Shown here: in pieces, positions 43,022-50,282 of the stretch
Layout: the number at the start of each line of letters is the position of its first letter
How positions within the stretch are numbered: the first letter of the stretch is position 1
Assembly: GCA_963931105.1 (NCBI GenBank)
Contig: OZ007004.1
Span: 1,612,001 to 1,676,000 of the forward strand
Length of the DNA stretch: 64,000 nucleotides
Origin: UMGS1590 sp900552455
Lineage (GTDB): Bacteria; Bacillota; Peptococcia; Peptococcales; Peptococcaceae
Reading direction: 5' to 3'
The notes under the pieces: model-generated
Databases searched by the model: none
What the model saw: only the letters and a program-made list of their open reading frames with translations
What the model was told of the DNA's origin: nothing
Position numbers and translations under genes: made by a program

Positions 43022-44479
43022 ATGGCAACTGAAGTGGCAAAAAGCAATAAATCGTATTATATTCACAGTATTATCTTTGTTCTCATCACCTTTGGTGTAT
43101 GGTTTATACCGCCTTTTGGCGGCATCACAGAAATGGGTATGAAAGTCCTCGGTGTTTTCATTGGCCTTTTGTATGGATGGATTTTTATTGGATTCATCTG
43201 GCCGAGTTTCTTCGGGATGATTGCACTCGGACTGACAGGCTATGCGACGATTCTGGAAGTTTTCCAGTCTGGCATGGGCAATGATACCGTTTTGAAAGTA
43301 TTCTTCATTTTTATTTTTGCTGGAGTCCTGCAATCGACCAACCTGACCGTCTATATTGCCGAGTGGTGCATCAGTCGAAAAATCTGCAGAGGCAGACCGT
43401 GGCTGCTGGTGGGTGTGATCTTCCTCGCCGCCATTCTGGTCGGGGGCCTGATCAACCAGTATGCCTCGATCGTCATCATTTGGAGTATTTTCTATGGCAT
43501 CTGTCAGTCTGTTGGCTTGAAAAAAGGCGATCCGCTGGTAAACTATGTGGTCGTTGGCGTGCCCATCATGTCCACAATGGGCGCCATGATGCTGCCTTTC
43601 CTGCCAGTCAGTATCATCTTCCGCAGCATGCTGCAGGAAACCATCTTGACAACTTACGAAGCGCCAATGGGTTCATTGATTGCTTCCCATCTTCTCTTGA
43701 CAGTTACCCTCATCATCGGCTATCTTCTGCTGGGTCGCTTCGTCCTACGTATCAACACGGACAAACTGCACGACCTGGATGAAGCGTTTTACGCCAGAAT
43801 CGAAGGCAAGAAAATGACAAGGGAACAGAAAATCAGCATGGTAACGCTGGTGGCTTTCATTCTTATCCTCGTGCTACCGATTGTATTACCAGACAGCGGC
43901 TTCACTGCCGTCCTGTCGAATCTGGACCTGGTTGGTGCAGCTGTGCTAATGATTATTTTCTTCACCTTCAGACGGAGTGCCGAGGGAAAGCACATTTATG
44001 ATTTCAATAAAATGGTCTTTAATGGCATCAACTGGGACATCGTAATTCTTTTTGCGGCGACCATGCCGGTGTCGGCAGCCATGGAAAGCGATGAAACAGG
44101 CATCGTGAATGCGATCGTCTCAGCGGTCCTGCCTGTTTTCGAAAATATTTCCTCGTCGATGTATCTGGTCATCTGCTTCCTGGTCTTCTTGGTGATCACG
44201 CAGGTTGCGCACAATCTGATTCTCGGGATTGTCTTCACATCCGTACTGGCCTCCATTGGTATAGATATGGGCATCAATCCATATCTGTTCCAGATCTTCT
44301 TTGCCTGGGCACTGCAATTGGCATTTATGACACCGGGCGCTTCGGCAAATTCTGCGCTGATTTTTGCCAATACAAACTGGATTACGACAAAAGACGCGTA
44401 TAAATATACGACAGTGGCCGTCATATGTGGTGCGATCATGGCATTGTGTATGTTGCCAGTATTGATGATGCTGTTTTAA
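43022..44479 (+). CDS. SLC13-family (DASS) permease
   Basis: A 485-residue permease with 11 to 12 helices, similar to sodium:dicarboxylate/sulfate symporters. QYASIVIIWSIFYGICQSVGLKKGDP and TQVAHNLILGIVFTSVLASIG and the final TPGASANSALIFANTNWITTKD show the duplicated DASS architecture, with polar residues in the hairpins. ATG 43022 follows GAAAAGGTGAACG. A carboxylate or sulfate-like anion is the expected substrate; context suggests something released by, or destined for, the phosphodiesterase. Confidence 0.85.
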   Translation: MATEVAKSNKSYYIHSIIFVLITFGVWFIPPFGGITEMGMKVLGVFIGLLYGWIFIGFIWPSFFGMIALGLTGYATILEVFQSGMGNDTVLKVFFIFIFAGVLQSTNLTVYIAEWCISRKICRGRPWLLVGVIFLAAILVGGLINQYASIVIIWSIFYGICQSVGLKKGDPLVNYVVVGVPIMSTMGAMMLPFLPVSIIFRSMLQETILTTYEAPMGSLIASHLLLTVTLIIGYLLLGRFVLRINTDKLHDLDEAFYARIEGKKMTREQKISMVTLVAFILILVLPIVLPDSGFTAVLSNLDLVGAAVLMIIFFTFRRSAEGKHIYDFNKMVFNGINWDIVILFAATMPVSAAMESDETGIVNAIVSAVLPVFENISSSMYLVICFLVFLVITQVAHNLILGIVFTSVLASIGIDMGINPYLFQIFFAWALQLAFMTPGASANSALIFANTNWITTKDAYKYTTVAVICGAIMALCMLPVLMMLF

Positions 44480-44496
44480 TGAACGTGTAAGGTAAA

Positions 44497-44540
44497 AATG
44501 CTGCAGCAAACCATTCGGAAGGATGGTCTGCTGCAGCATT
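44497..44540 (+). other. Long intercistronic hairpin with a GGAA tetraloop
   Basis: AATGCTGCAGCA pairs with TGCTGCAGCATT, then after one mismatch ACCATTC pairs with GGATGGT around GGAA, a GNRA-type loop. No T-run follows. Confidence 0.85.
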
Positions 44541-44577
44541 CACAAATGATATTGAATGGTGAAGGTGGGAATTTGTG

Positions 44578-45381
44578 ATGTATGTTGTGGAAACCCAGGG
44601 TGTTGGGCTGAAAAGAGGCGCAAAAAACATCCTCAAAGACATCAACTGGCAGGTGGAAGCTGGCGACCGCTGGATCCTCTACGGCTTGAACGGTAGTGGA
44701 AAAACCACGCTGCTGAGCGTGCTGTCAGGATACCAGAGCGGGTCGTTGGGTAGTTTGAAATTGTTTGGTCAGGACATCAATGAAGAAAATATCATCGCCC
44801 TACGCAGGCGAATAGGCTGGGTGAGCACGTCATTTTATGACCAGTACCTGCATTACGAAAGCATCATGGATATTGTTCTGGCCGGCAAGCAAGGTACACT
44901 GGGCATCAGCGACGACACGATCAGTGATGCAGATGTCAGAAAAGCGAAATCTCTGCTGACACAATTGGGCCTTCGCCGCATGATGCGCTATGCGTACGAC
45001 ATGCTTTCGCGCGGGCAGAAGCAGAAAGTGCTGCTGGCACGCGCGATGATGAACGATTGCGAACTGTTGTTGTTGGATGAGCCCTGCAGTGGGCTGGACA
45101 TATTATCACGCGCCAGGGTTTTATACAATCTGGAACGCTATGTTCAGAACGCCGAAAAAACGCTGATCTATGTGGCACACCATACGGATGAAATATTGCC
45201 TTTCTTCAATAAAGCAATTCTACTGCAGCAGGGAAGCATCCATTCCCAGGGACGTGTGGAGGATGTGTTCACAGAAGAAAACCTATCGCAGTTCTTTCAA
45301 ATCCCGGCGACGGTTGTTCGGACCGGGGAGGCACTGCAGATTCGCCTGCGCGCAGAGGACATAGATTTAAGTCGGTATTGA
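44578..45381 (+). CDS. Lone ABC ATPase
   Basis: A 267-residue ABC ATPase with Walker A YGLNGSGKTTLL, signature LSRGQKQKVLLARAMM and Walker B LLLLDEPCSGLD. No transmembrane partner is present in this operon, so it resembles YlmA/ModF-type soluble ABC proteins of unknown function rather than a normal importer subunit. The signature has LSRGQ in place of LSGGQ. The start may be ATG 44578 or the GTG just before it; GGTGGGAA lies upstream. A zinc-ribbon gene follows. Confidence 0.85.
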   Translation: MYVVETQGVGLKRGAKNILKDINWQVEAGDRWILYGLNGSGKTTLLSVLSGYQSGSLGSLKLFGQDINEENIIALRRRIGWVSTSFYDQYLHYESIMDIVLAGKQGTLGISDDTISDADVRKAKSLLTQLGLRRMMRYAYDMLSRGQKQKVLLARAMMNDCELLLLDEPCSGLDILSRARVLYNLERYVQNAEKTLIYVAHHTDEILPFFNKAILLQQGSIHSQGRVEDVFTEENLSQFFQIPATVVRTGEALQIRLRAEDIDLSRY

Positions 45382-45409
45382 TTGAATGGTCAGAGAAAGG
45401 AACGTTGTG

Positions 45410-45772
45410 ATGATTACTCCTGAAAAAGCGGCAAGACGTGCTGAACGTTGTGTATGTAAAATGTGTGGCAATCCCATTGAAACGCGCATCGTCATTTACA
45501 ACAAATATGGGGGCTCTGGCGTCGAACTGTATTGCCCTCATTGCCAGAGAATTGAGTATGGCACGGAGAAAGAAATCTATCAGATGGCGAGAGATTTTGT
45601 GGACAGTGTGGAGTTTGATTATTTTACAGAGATGGAAGAAGGGGAGAGACGGTATCAGTTGAACATTTCAAAAGTGTGTGAACTGTTGAGTTGGGTGTAC
45701 CGCAAAAATGGCATACTCGGAAAGAATGGAATCAAAGAGGAACAAAAGGATATGTTTGATTATGAACTGTAA
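45410..45772 (+). CDS. Zinc-ribbon protein of unknown function
   Basis: A 120-residue protein with CVCKMCGNPIETRI and YCPHCQRIEYG, four Cys spaced like a zinc ribbon, followed by an acidic helical part. No known family is assigned. The ATG at 45410 follows GAAAGGAACG. It ends the four-gene unit that starts at 40879; the zinc ribbon could help bind nucleic acid or a partner protein. Confidence 0.7.
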   Translation: MITPEKAARRAERCVCKMCGNPIETRIVIYNKYGGSGVELYCPHCQRIEYGTEKEIYQMARDFVDSVEFDYFTEMEEGERRYQLNISKVCELLSWVYRKNGILGKNGIKEEQKDMFDYEL

Positions 45773-45810
45773 AAATCCGACCCGATCGGAAATGATCGGG
45801 CCGGATTTTT
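45771..45810. terminator. Bidirectional terminator between the operon and lysR
   Basis: AAAAATCCG-CCCGATC pairs with GATCGGG-CGGATTTTT. Runs of A and T on the two sides let it serve both converging genes; it overlaps the lysR stop. Confidence 0.9.
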
Positions 45811-46741
45811 ACAGTTCGTCGAGCAGAAAGGGCAGATACGCAGACAGGGTTTCAGATTCAGGTCGGGTGCAGTTGGTGGCGTAGCCCTGCAGCAGTGAGA
45901 AAATCGGCCGTATTGAAATGAGCACGATTTCGTCGCCGAAATTGCTGCGGACGAGATCCTTACTGGCCTGGGTGACGAACCCGATGCCCTGGTTGTTTGC
46001 GATGGCTTTGATGTAGAGTTCAAAAGCGTTGGTGACAAGACGGATGTTTGGCTCGCCGTGCTTTTTGAGGGTGTGGTACAAATAATTGCTTTCGGAAGGA
46101 TCGGTTTTCTCCTGATAAAAGAAAATGAGCGGAAACTGGATCAGCTTGCCGAGAGTGATGGTCTTCTGCGTGGCCAGAGGGGACAGATGACTGACCGCAG
46201 CATACAGCGGATCTTCTTTGAGAAACTGGATGGAGATGGATGAGAGTTTGGCGCTGTCGATGGCGTTGTTGAAATGAAAATCGTCTCCGGAAGCAATGAG
46301 CGCCAGGTCGATGTTTCCGTCGTGTAATTCCGAGAGAACATTGGCGATGGTATCCTGACTGACGTACAATTTTGTTTTGGGGTATTTCAGGGAAAATTTT
46401 TCCAGGGAGTGGTAAATGTATTCGACATTAAATCCGAGCACATACATTATTCTCAAGGTGCCTGAGAGATCAGAATTCTGGGCGTGAAGCGTTACGACGT
46501 CCTCATTTAAGGCCGTCATTTCATGAAGAATTTTCTGAGCGTGCTTCAAAACAACGAACCCGGAATCGGTGAGATAGGTGCCGGTGTTGCCGCGCTCCAA
46601 CAGTACGAGATCAAGTTCCGACTCCAGATTTTTAATCGACTGGCTGATATTCTGTTGCGAAACGTGAAGCTTTTTTGCGGCATAGTTGATGGAATGTGTG
46701 CGATGAATTTCCAACAGGTATTCAAGCTGTTCCAGACGCAT
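45809..46741 (-). CDS. LysR-family transcriptional regulator
   Basis: A 310-residue regulator: N-terminal winged HTH (MRLEQLEYLLEIHRTHSINYAAKKLHVSQQNISQSIKNLESELDLVLLERG) and a C-terminal substrate-binding domain. AAGGAGG precedes ATG 46741. It lies tail-to-tail with the phosphodiesterase operon and divergent from the FMN-binding protein gene at 46923; either could be its target. The inducer is unknown. Confidence 0.92.
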   Translation of the reverse strand: MRLEQLEYLLEIHRTHSINYAAKKLHVSQQNISQSIKNLESELDLVLLERGNTGTYLTDSGFVVLKHAQKILHEMTALNEDVVTLHAQNSDLSGTLRIMYVLGFNVEYIYHSLEKFSLKYPKTKLYVSQDTIANVLSELHDGNIDLALIASGDDFHFNNAIDSAKLSSISIQFLKEDPLYAAVSHLSPLATQKTITLGKLIQFPLIFFYQEKTDPSESNYLYHTLKKHGEPNIRLVTNAFELYIKAIANNQGIGFVTQASKDLVRSNFGDEIVLISIRPIFSLLQGYATNCTRPESETLSAYLPFLLDEL

Positions 46742-46868
46742 GGTAGTCCCTCCTTGTGGCATGAATGAATCTTATTTAAGCAGTATAACATGATTATGAG
46801 AAAAATCATATGCTCGTTGTGTGGATCATCCTGCGGGGTATGAAGCCGTGTTTTTGCGTGAAAGACGA

Positions 46869-46897
46869 TTGCCGGGAGGCGGCGAAAGTGTTAGACT
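46869..46897 (+). promoter_or_regulatory. Promoter of the FMN-binding protein gene
   Basis: TTGCCG and TAGACT are 17 bases apart. Confidence 0.6.
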
Positions 46898-46922
46898 ATT
46901 AGCAGTAAATTTTGGGAGGCAC

Positions 46923-47411
46923 ATGACTATGCAAAGAGAAATGAGAAGACAGGACCGCAACGTGACGGATTCTGCTGTGATTGCTGATGTGTTGAATACG
47001 GCACAGGTGCTGCATCTGGGTCTGGTGGAGGATGGACGCGTCTATATCGTGCCGCTGAACTACGGCTGGACAGAGGAAAACGGACGCTACATTCTCTACG
47101 CCCACAGCGCTGCTGAAGGCCGCAAGATCGACCTCATCCGTGGCGGTGCTGATGTGGGCTTTGAGATGGAGACTGGCGTTGAATATTTTGATGCAGACAC
47201 AGCCTGCGGCTGGGGCAATCGCTACGAGAGCATCATCGGCGAAGGCCGCGCGACGCTGCTGGAGACGCCAGAGGAAAAGCGCCAGGCGCTGGCAGCGATC
47301 ATGGCCCATTATTCTGCGCGCAGAGACTACACCTTCGAGGATGCGATGGTGAATCTCGTGCAGGTGATTCAAATCGACGTCACCGCCCTCTCCTGCAAGA
47401 TTCACGAGTAA
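46923..47411 (+). CDS. Pyridoxamine 5'-phosphate oxidase-like FMN-binding protein (NimA-like)
   Basis: A 162-residue split-barrel flavoprotein. VLNTAQVLHLGLVEDGRVYIVPLNYGW, YILYAHSAAEGRKIDLIRGGADVGFEME and SIIGEGRATLLETPEEKRQALAAIM are typical of the NimA/PNPOx-like group found in anaerobes, some of which reduce nitroimidazoles. GGGAGG serves either ATG 46923 or ATG 46929. The next gene starts 20 bases after it, so they may be co-transcribed. Confidence 0.85.
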   Translation: MTMQREMRRQDRNVTDSAVIADVLNTAQVLHLGLVEDGRVYIVPLNYGWTEENGRYILYAHSAAEGRKIDLIRGGADVGFEMETGVEYFDADTACGWGNRYESIIGEGRATLLETPEEKRQALAAIMAHYSARRDYTFEDAMVNLVQVIQIDVTALSCKIHE

Positions 47412-47431
47412 AGGGGGAGCAGTCAGCAATA

Positions 47432-48928
47432 ATGAAGATGAAAAAAGTTGTGATCTACGTCTGCCTGACGGCGTTTTTCTTCGGCACCATGGAGGTGGCG
47501 CTGAAGGTCGCCGGTGGCAGCCTCGATCCGATCCAGATGACTTTCCTGCGATTCCTCATCGGCGGGCTGGTGCTGGCGCCGTTGGGCTGGTCCGATCTCC
47601 GCAAGCGCGGCGCCAAGCTCACAGGCGGCGATGTGCTCTGGCTGGCGGCGGTCGGCATCATGGGGGTATCGATCAGCATGCTGGCGTTTCAGTACGCCGT
47701 TGGCTATTGCAACGCAGCGACGGCGTCGTCGATCATTTGCCTGAATCCGCTGTTCACGATGTTCATTGCCCATCTCTTCACGAGCGAGAAGATGGACCGC
47801 GCCAAGTGGATGGCTTGCGGGCTGGGGCTTGTTGCCGCTGTGTTCATGATCCGTCCCTGGGATGTGCAACCGGGAAACACGCCGCAGGGGCTGGTGCTGG
47901 CCCTTGTGGCTGCATCGACCTTTGGCGCTTACACCGTCATGGGCAAGCGCACCATTGGCCGTCTCGGCGCGCTGGCGCAGACGAGCGTGAGCTTTCTCAT
48001 CGGTTCTGTGGTGCTGCTGCCGATCCTCGTTTTCACCGGGCGTCCGATCGTCGCCGGTGTTGTGGACAACTGGCTGCTTGTGGCCTATATCGGCATTGTC
48101 GTGACAGGCGTCGGCTACATCTGCTACTTTACAGCGATCCGCTATTCCGACGCCACGACGGGCGCGATTGCGTTTTACATCAAGCCGGCGATTGCACCGG
48201 TGCTGGCGGTGATTTTCCTCGGCGAACACGTTTACTGGAACACCATCGTCGGCGTTGTGCTCCTGATTGGCGCGTCGGTGCTGATTTTGCGCGATGCCTG
48301 GGGCAGCAAGCGGCTCAATATCGAAGAGGTGCACGCCATCGACGAGATCTTTGCCCGCCACGAGAGCCACGCTGCCGACAAGCGCCGCTATTTCTCCTGC
48401 ATGCTGCCGCTGGTGGAGCTGGACGGCAAGGACCATCTCGTGCTGGAGGTGCGCAACCAGGGGATCATCCACCAGCCTGGCGAGATCTGCTTCCCAGGCG
48501 GCGAAATGTACGACGACGAAGCGCCAGGCGCCTGCGCGATGCGCGAGGTTTGCGAAGAGCTGGGGCTGCGCCGTGAGCATGTGCATGTGATCAATCAGCT
48601 GGACACCTACCACGGGCTGCAGGGGATGAAGGTCTACAGCTTCATCTGCCGGCTGGATGCGGTGGCGTTCGATCCGGATCCGCGCGCTGTCAGCGAGGTG
48701 CTGACGATCCCTGTGGACTTTTTCATCGAGACGCTGCCGGAAATGCACCATCTCGACGTGCTGCAGCGTCAGCGCGCCGGCGACAGTCTGGAAGAGGCGA
48801 TCGCCCAGAGCCTCACAGAGGGCAGCCGCGATGTACCGATCTACCGCTACGACGGTCGTGCGATCTGGGGGATCACGGCGATGCTCCTGCTCGATTTTTC
48901 CAATATTGTGCGCGATGCGCTGAAATAA
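47432..48928 (+). CDS. EamA/DMT transporter fused to a Nudix hydrolase domain
   Basis: A 498-residue fusion. Residues 1 to about 290 are a ten-helix EamA (drug/metabolite transporter) domain with two repeats (FGTMEVALKVAGGS... and TFGAYTVMGKRTIGRLG...). Residues about 320-498 form a Nudix hydrolase: the Nudix box starts at Gly357 (GGEMYDDEAPGACAMREVCEELGL) and is preceded by HQPGEICFPGG, resembling CoA pyrophosphatases of the NudL/YeaB group. Each domain is common; their fusion is unusual. The reading frame is unbroken through the linker (DAWGSKRLNIEEVHAIDEIFARH). A terminator follows. Confidence 0.88.
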   Translation: MKMKKVVIYVCLTAFFFGTMEVALKVAGGSLDPIQMTFLRFLIGGLVLAPLGWSDLRKRGAKLTGGDVLWLAAVGIMGVSISMLAFQYAVGYCNAATASSIICLNPLFTMFIAHLFTSEKMDRAKWMACGLGLVAAVFMIRPWDVQPGNTPQGLVLALVAASTFGAYTVMGKRTIGRLGALAQTSVSFLIGSVVLLPILVFTGRPIVAGVVDNWLLVAYIGIVVTGVGYICYFTAIRYSDATTGAIAFYIKPAIAPVLAVIFLGEHVYWNTIVGVVLLIGASVLILRDAWGSKRLNIEEVHAIDEIFARHESHAADKRRYFSCMLPLVELDGKDHLVLEVRNQGIIHQPGEICFPGGEMYDDEAPGACAMREVCEELGLRREHVHVINQLDTYHGLQGMKVYSFICRLDAVAFDPDPRAVSEVLTIPVDFFIETLPEMHHLDVLQRQRAGDSLEEAIAQSLTEGSRDVPIYRYDGRAIWGITAMLLLDFSNIVRDALK

Positions 48929-48935
48929 ATGCTAA

Positions 48936-48977
48936 CAGGCAGAGCTGACCAAAATTCGGTCGGCTCTGCCTGTTTTT
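48936..48977 (+). terminator. Terminator after the EamA-Nudix gene
   Basis: CAGGCAGAGCTGACC pairs with GGTCGGCTCTGCCTG, followed by TTTTTC. Confidence 0.93.
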
Positions 48978-49001
48978 CTGTGGGATATTCTGCGCGCAGA
49001 G

Positions 49002-49033
49002 AAAAAACGCAGCCCCAGTTTCGGAGCTGCGTT
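49002..49033 (-). terminator. Terminator of hpf
   Basis: On the minus strand AACGCAGCTCC pairs with GGGGCTGCGTT, followed by TTTTTT. Confidence 0.88.
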
Positions 49034-49040
49034 CTGACGC

Positions 49041-49577
49041 TTAGCGCTGTGGGTCGATGAGACCGTAGGTGCCGTCTTTGCGGCGATAAACGACGCCGAT
49101 GTCGTCGGTGTCCGCATTGAGGAAGATGAAGAAGTCGTGGTCGAGAAGTTCCATCTGCATGACGGCTTCTTCGATGTCCATGGTCTTCACGGTGAAGGTT
49201 TTCTTCTTGGTGACGATCTCTGGTGCTTCTTCTGCATGAGCGATCTCGTCGGCAGCAGGGGAGAACATTGGTTCAGCCTTGGCCTGTTTGCCCTTGCGGT
49301 TCATGCGGGTTTTGTACTTGCGGATCTGACGCTCGATCTTGTCGACGATGGCGTCGATGGAAGCGTACATATCGTTGGAGGATTCTTCAGCACGGAGAAT
49401 GTAACGGCCCAGCGGGATCGTTGCTTCTGCGCGATGGTCGCCTTTTTCGACGACGAGGGTGACCGTGCCGGTCATTTCCTTGTAGAAATATTTTTCAAGC
49501 TTGGAAAAACGTTTTTCTACATAATCCTTCAGTGCGTTGGTAACTTCGGTGTTACGTCCTTTAATGGTGATGTTCAT
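49041..49577 (-). CDS. hpf: Ribosome hibernation promoting factor, long form
   Basis: A 178-residue protein that dimerises 70S ribosomes in stationary phase. The N-terminal domain (MNITIKGRNTEVTNALKDYVEKRFSKLEKYF) binds the 30S; the C-terminal domain (IVTKKKTFTVKTMDIEEAVMQMELLDHDFFIFLNADTDDIGVVYRRKDGTYGLIDPQ) mediates dimer formation. ATG 49577 follows AAAGGATGG. Its usual neighbour secA lies just beyond the arsR gene. Confidence 0.96.
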   Translation of the reverse strand: MNITIKGRNTEVTNALKDYVEKRFSKLEKYFYKEMTGTVTLVVEKGDHRAEATIPLGRYILRAEESSNDMYASIDAIVDKIERQIRKYKTRMNRKGKQAKAEPMFSPAADEIAHAEEAPEIVTKKKTFTVKTMDIEEAVMQMELLDHDFFIFLNADTDDIGVVYRRKDGTYGLIDPQR

Positions 49578-49638
49578 AGTGCCCATCCTTTCAACAGTTA
49601 CATTTTTCACATTTGAATCCATGTGAAGCCATATATTT

Positions 49639-49666
49639 ATTATATGCGCATCACTTTATATTTCAA
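49639..49666 (-). promoter_or_regulatory. Promoter of hpf
   Basis: On the minus strand TTGAAA and TATAAT are 16 bases apart. Confidence 0.75.
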
Positions 49667-49672
49667 GGGGAT

Positions 49673-50002
49673 TCAGACATTTATTTCGCGAAGCATCTTC
49701 AAAAGTTCCACAAAACGCTCGTCGCTGATCGAATAAATGGACATTTGCCCGGTTTTTTTGAACGAAACGATCTTGTGCGCCCGCAAAAGTGCGAGATGCT
49801 GAGAGAGGGAGCTGTGGGAGATGCTTGACGCTGGCATCAAGAGGTCGTGAATCTCGTTTACGGATCTTGGGGCCTCAGAAAGAATGTAGAGGATCATGAG
49901 GCGATTGGGATTGCTGAGGAGCTTCAGCATGCCGGCAGTTTTTGTGAAGCGTTCGCTGTCAGCCAGAAGCTCCGGCATTGAGTTGACGGCGGTTGGGTTC
50001 AT
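49673..50002 (-). CDS. ArsR-family winged-helix regulator
   Basis: A 109-residue HTH protein: LKLLSNPNRLMILYILSEAPRSVNEIHDLLMPASSISHSSLSQHLALLRAHKIVSFKKTGQMSIYSI. The ELCVC-type metal site of arsenic sensors is absent (no Cys at all), so the signal is probably not a thiol-bound metal. AAGGAGG precedes the ATG. It lies between hpf and secA and no typical target gene is adjacent, so it may control itself from the AT-rich region upstream. Confidence 0.88.
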   Translation of the reverse strand: MNPTAVNSMPELLADSERFTKTAGMLKLLSNPNRLMILYILSEAPRSVNEIHDLLMPASSISHSSLSQHLALLRAHKIVSFKKTGQMSIYSISDERFVELLKMLREINV

Positions 50003-50069
50003 TTGAGGATACCTCCTTCATCAAACCTGTGCGCGACAAATTTGACTTATTTCTTCTATAATTAATTTT

Positions 50070-50098
50070 ATTATAACCGACTCTTTAGGAAAATACAA
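50070..50098 (-). promoter_or_regulatory. Promoter of the arsR-family gene
   Basis: On the minus strand TTGTAT and TATAAT are 17 bases apart, inside a strongly AT-rich stretch (50040-50140) that includes GAATATTC-type palindromes, possible ArsR operators. Confidence 0.65.
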
Positions 50099-50190
50099 TA
50101 TTTGTTTTTTAGAATATTCAATAATTAGGTCATAAATTTTTGTTGGGACATTGAGAATTGGTGACGATGCGCCTTTCGGCGGATATTTAT

Positions 50191-50218
50191 TTGAGTTTTT
50201 GGGCGCATGTGGTATAAT
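50191..50218 (+). promoter_or_regulatory. Promoter of secA
   Basis: TTGAGT and TATAAT are 16 bases apart, with TGG before the -10. Confidence 0.75.
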
Positions 50219-50282
50219 AAATTGGTTGAATCACAGCTCAAAAACAGAAGCTGCCACCAGGCAGCAATGACTACAGAAAAGA

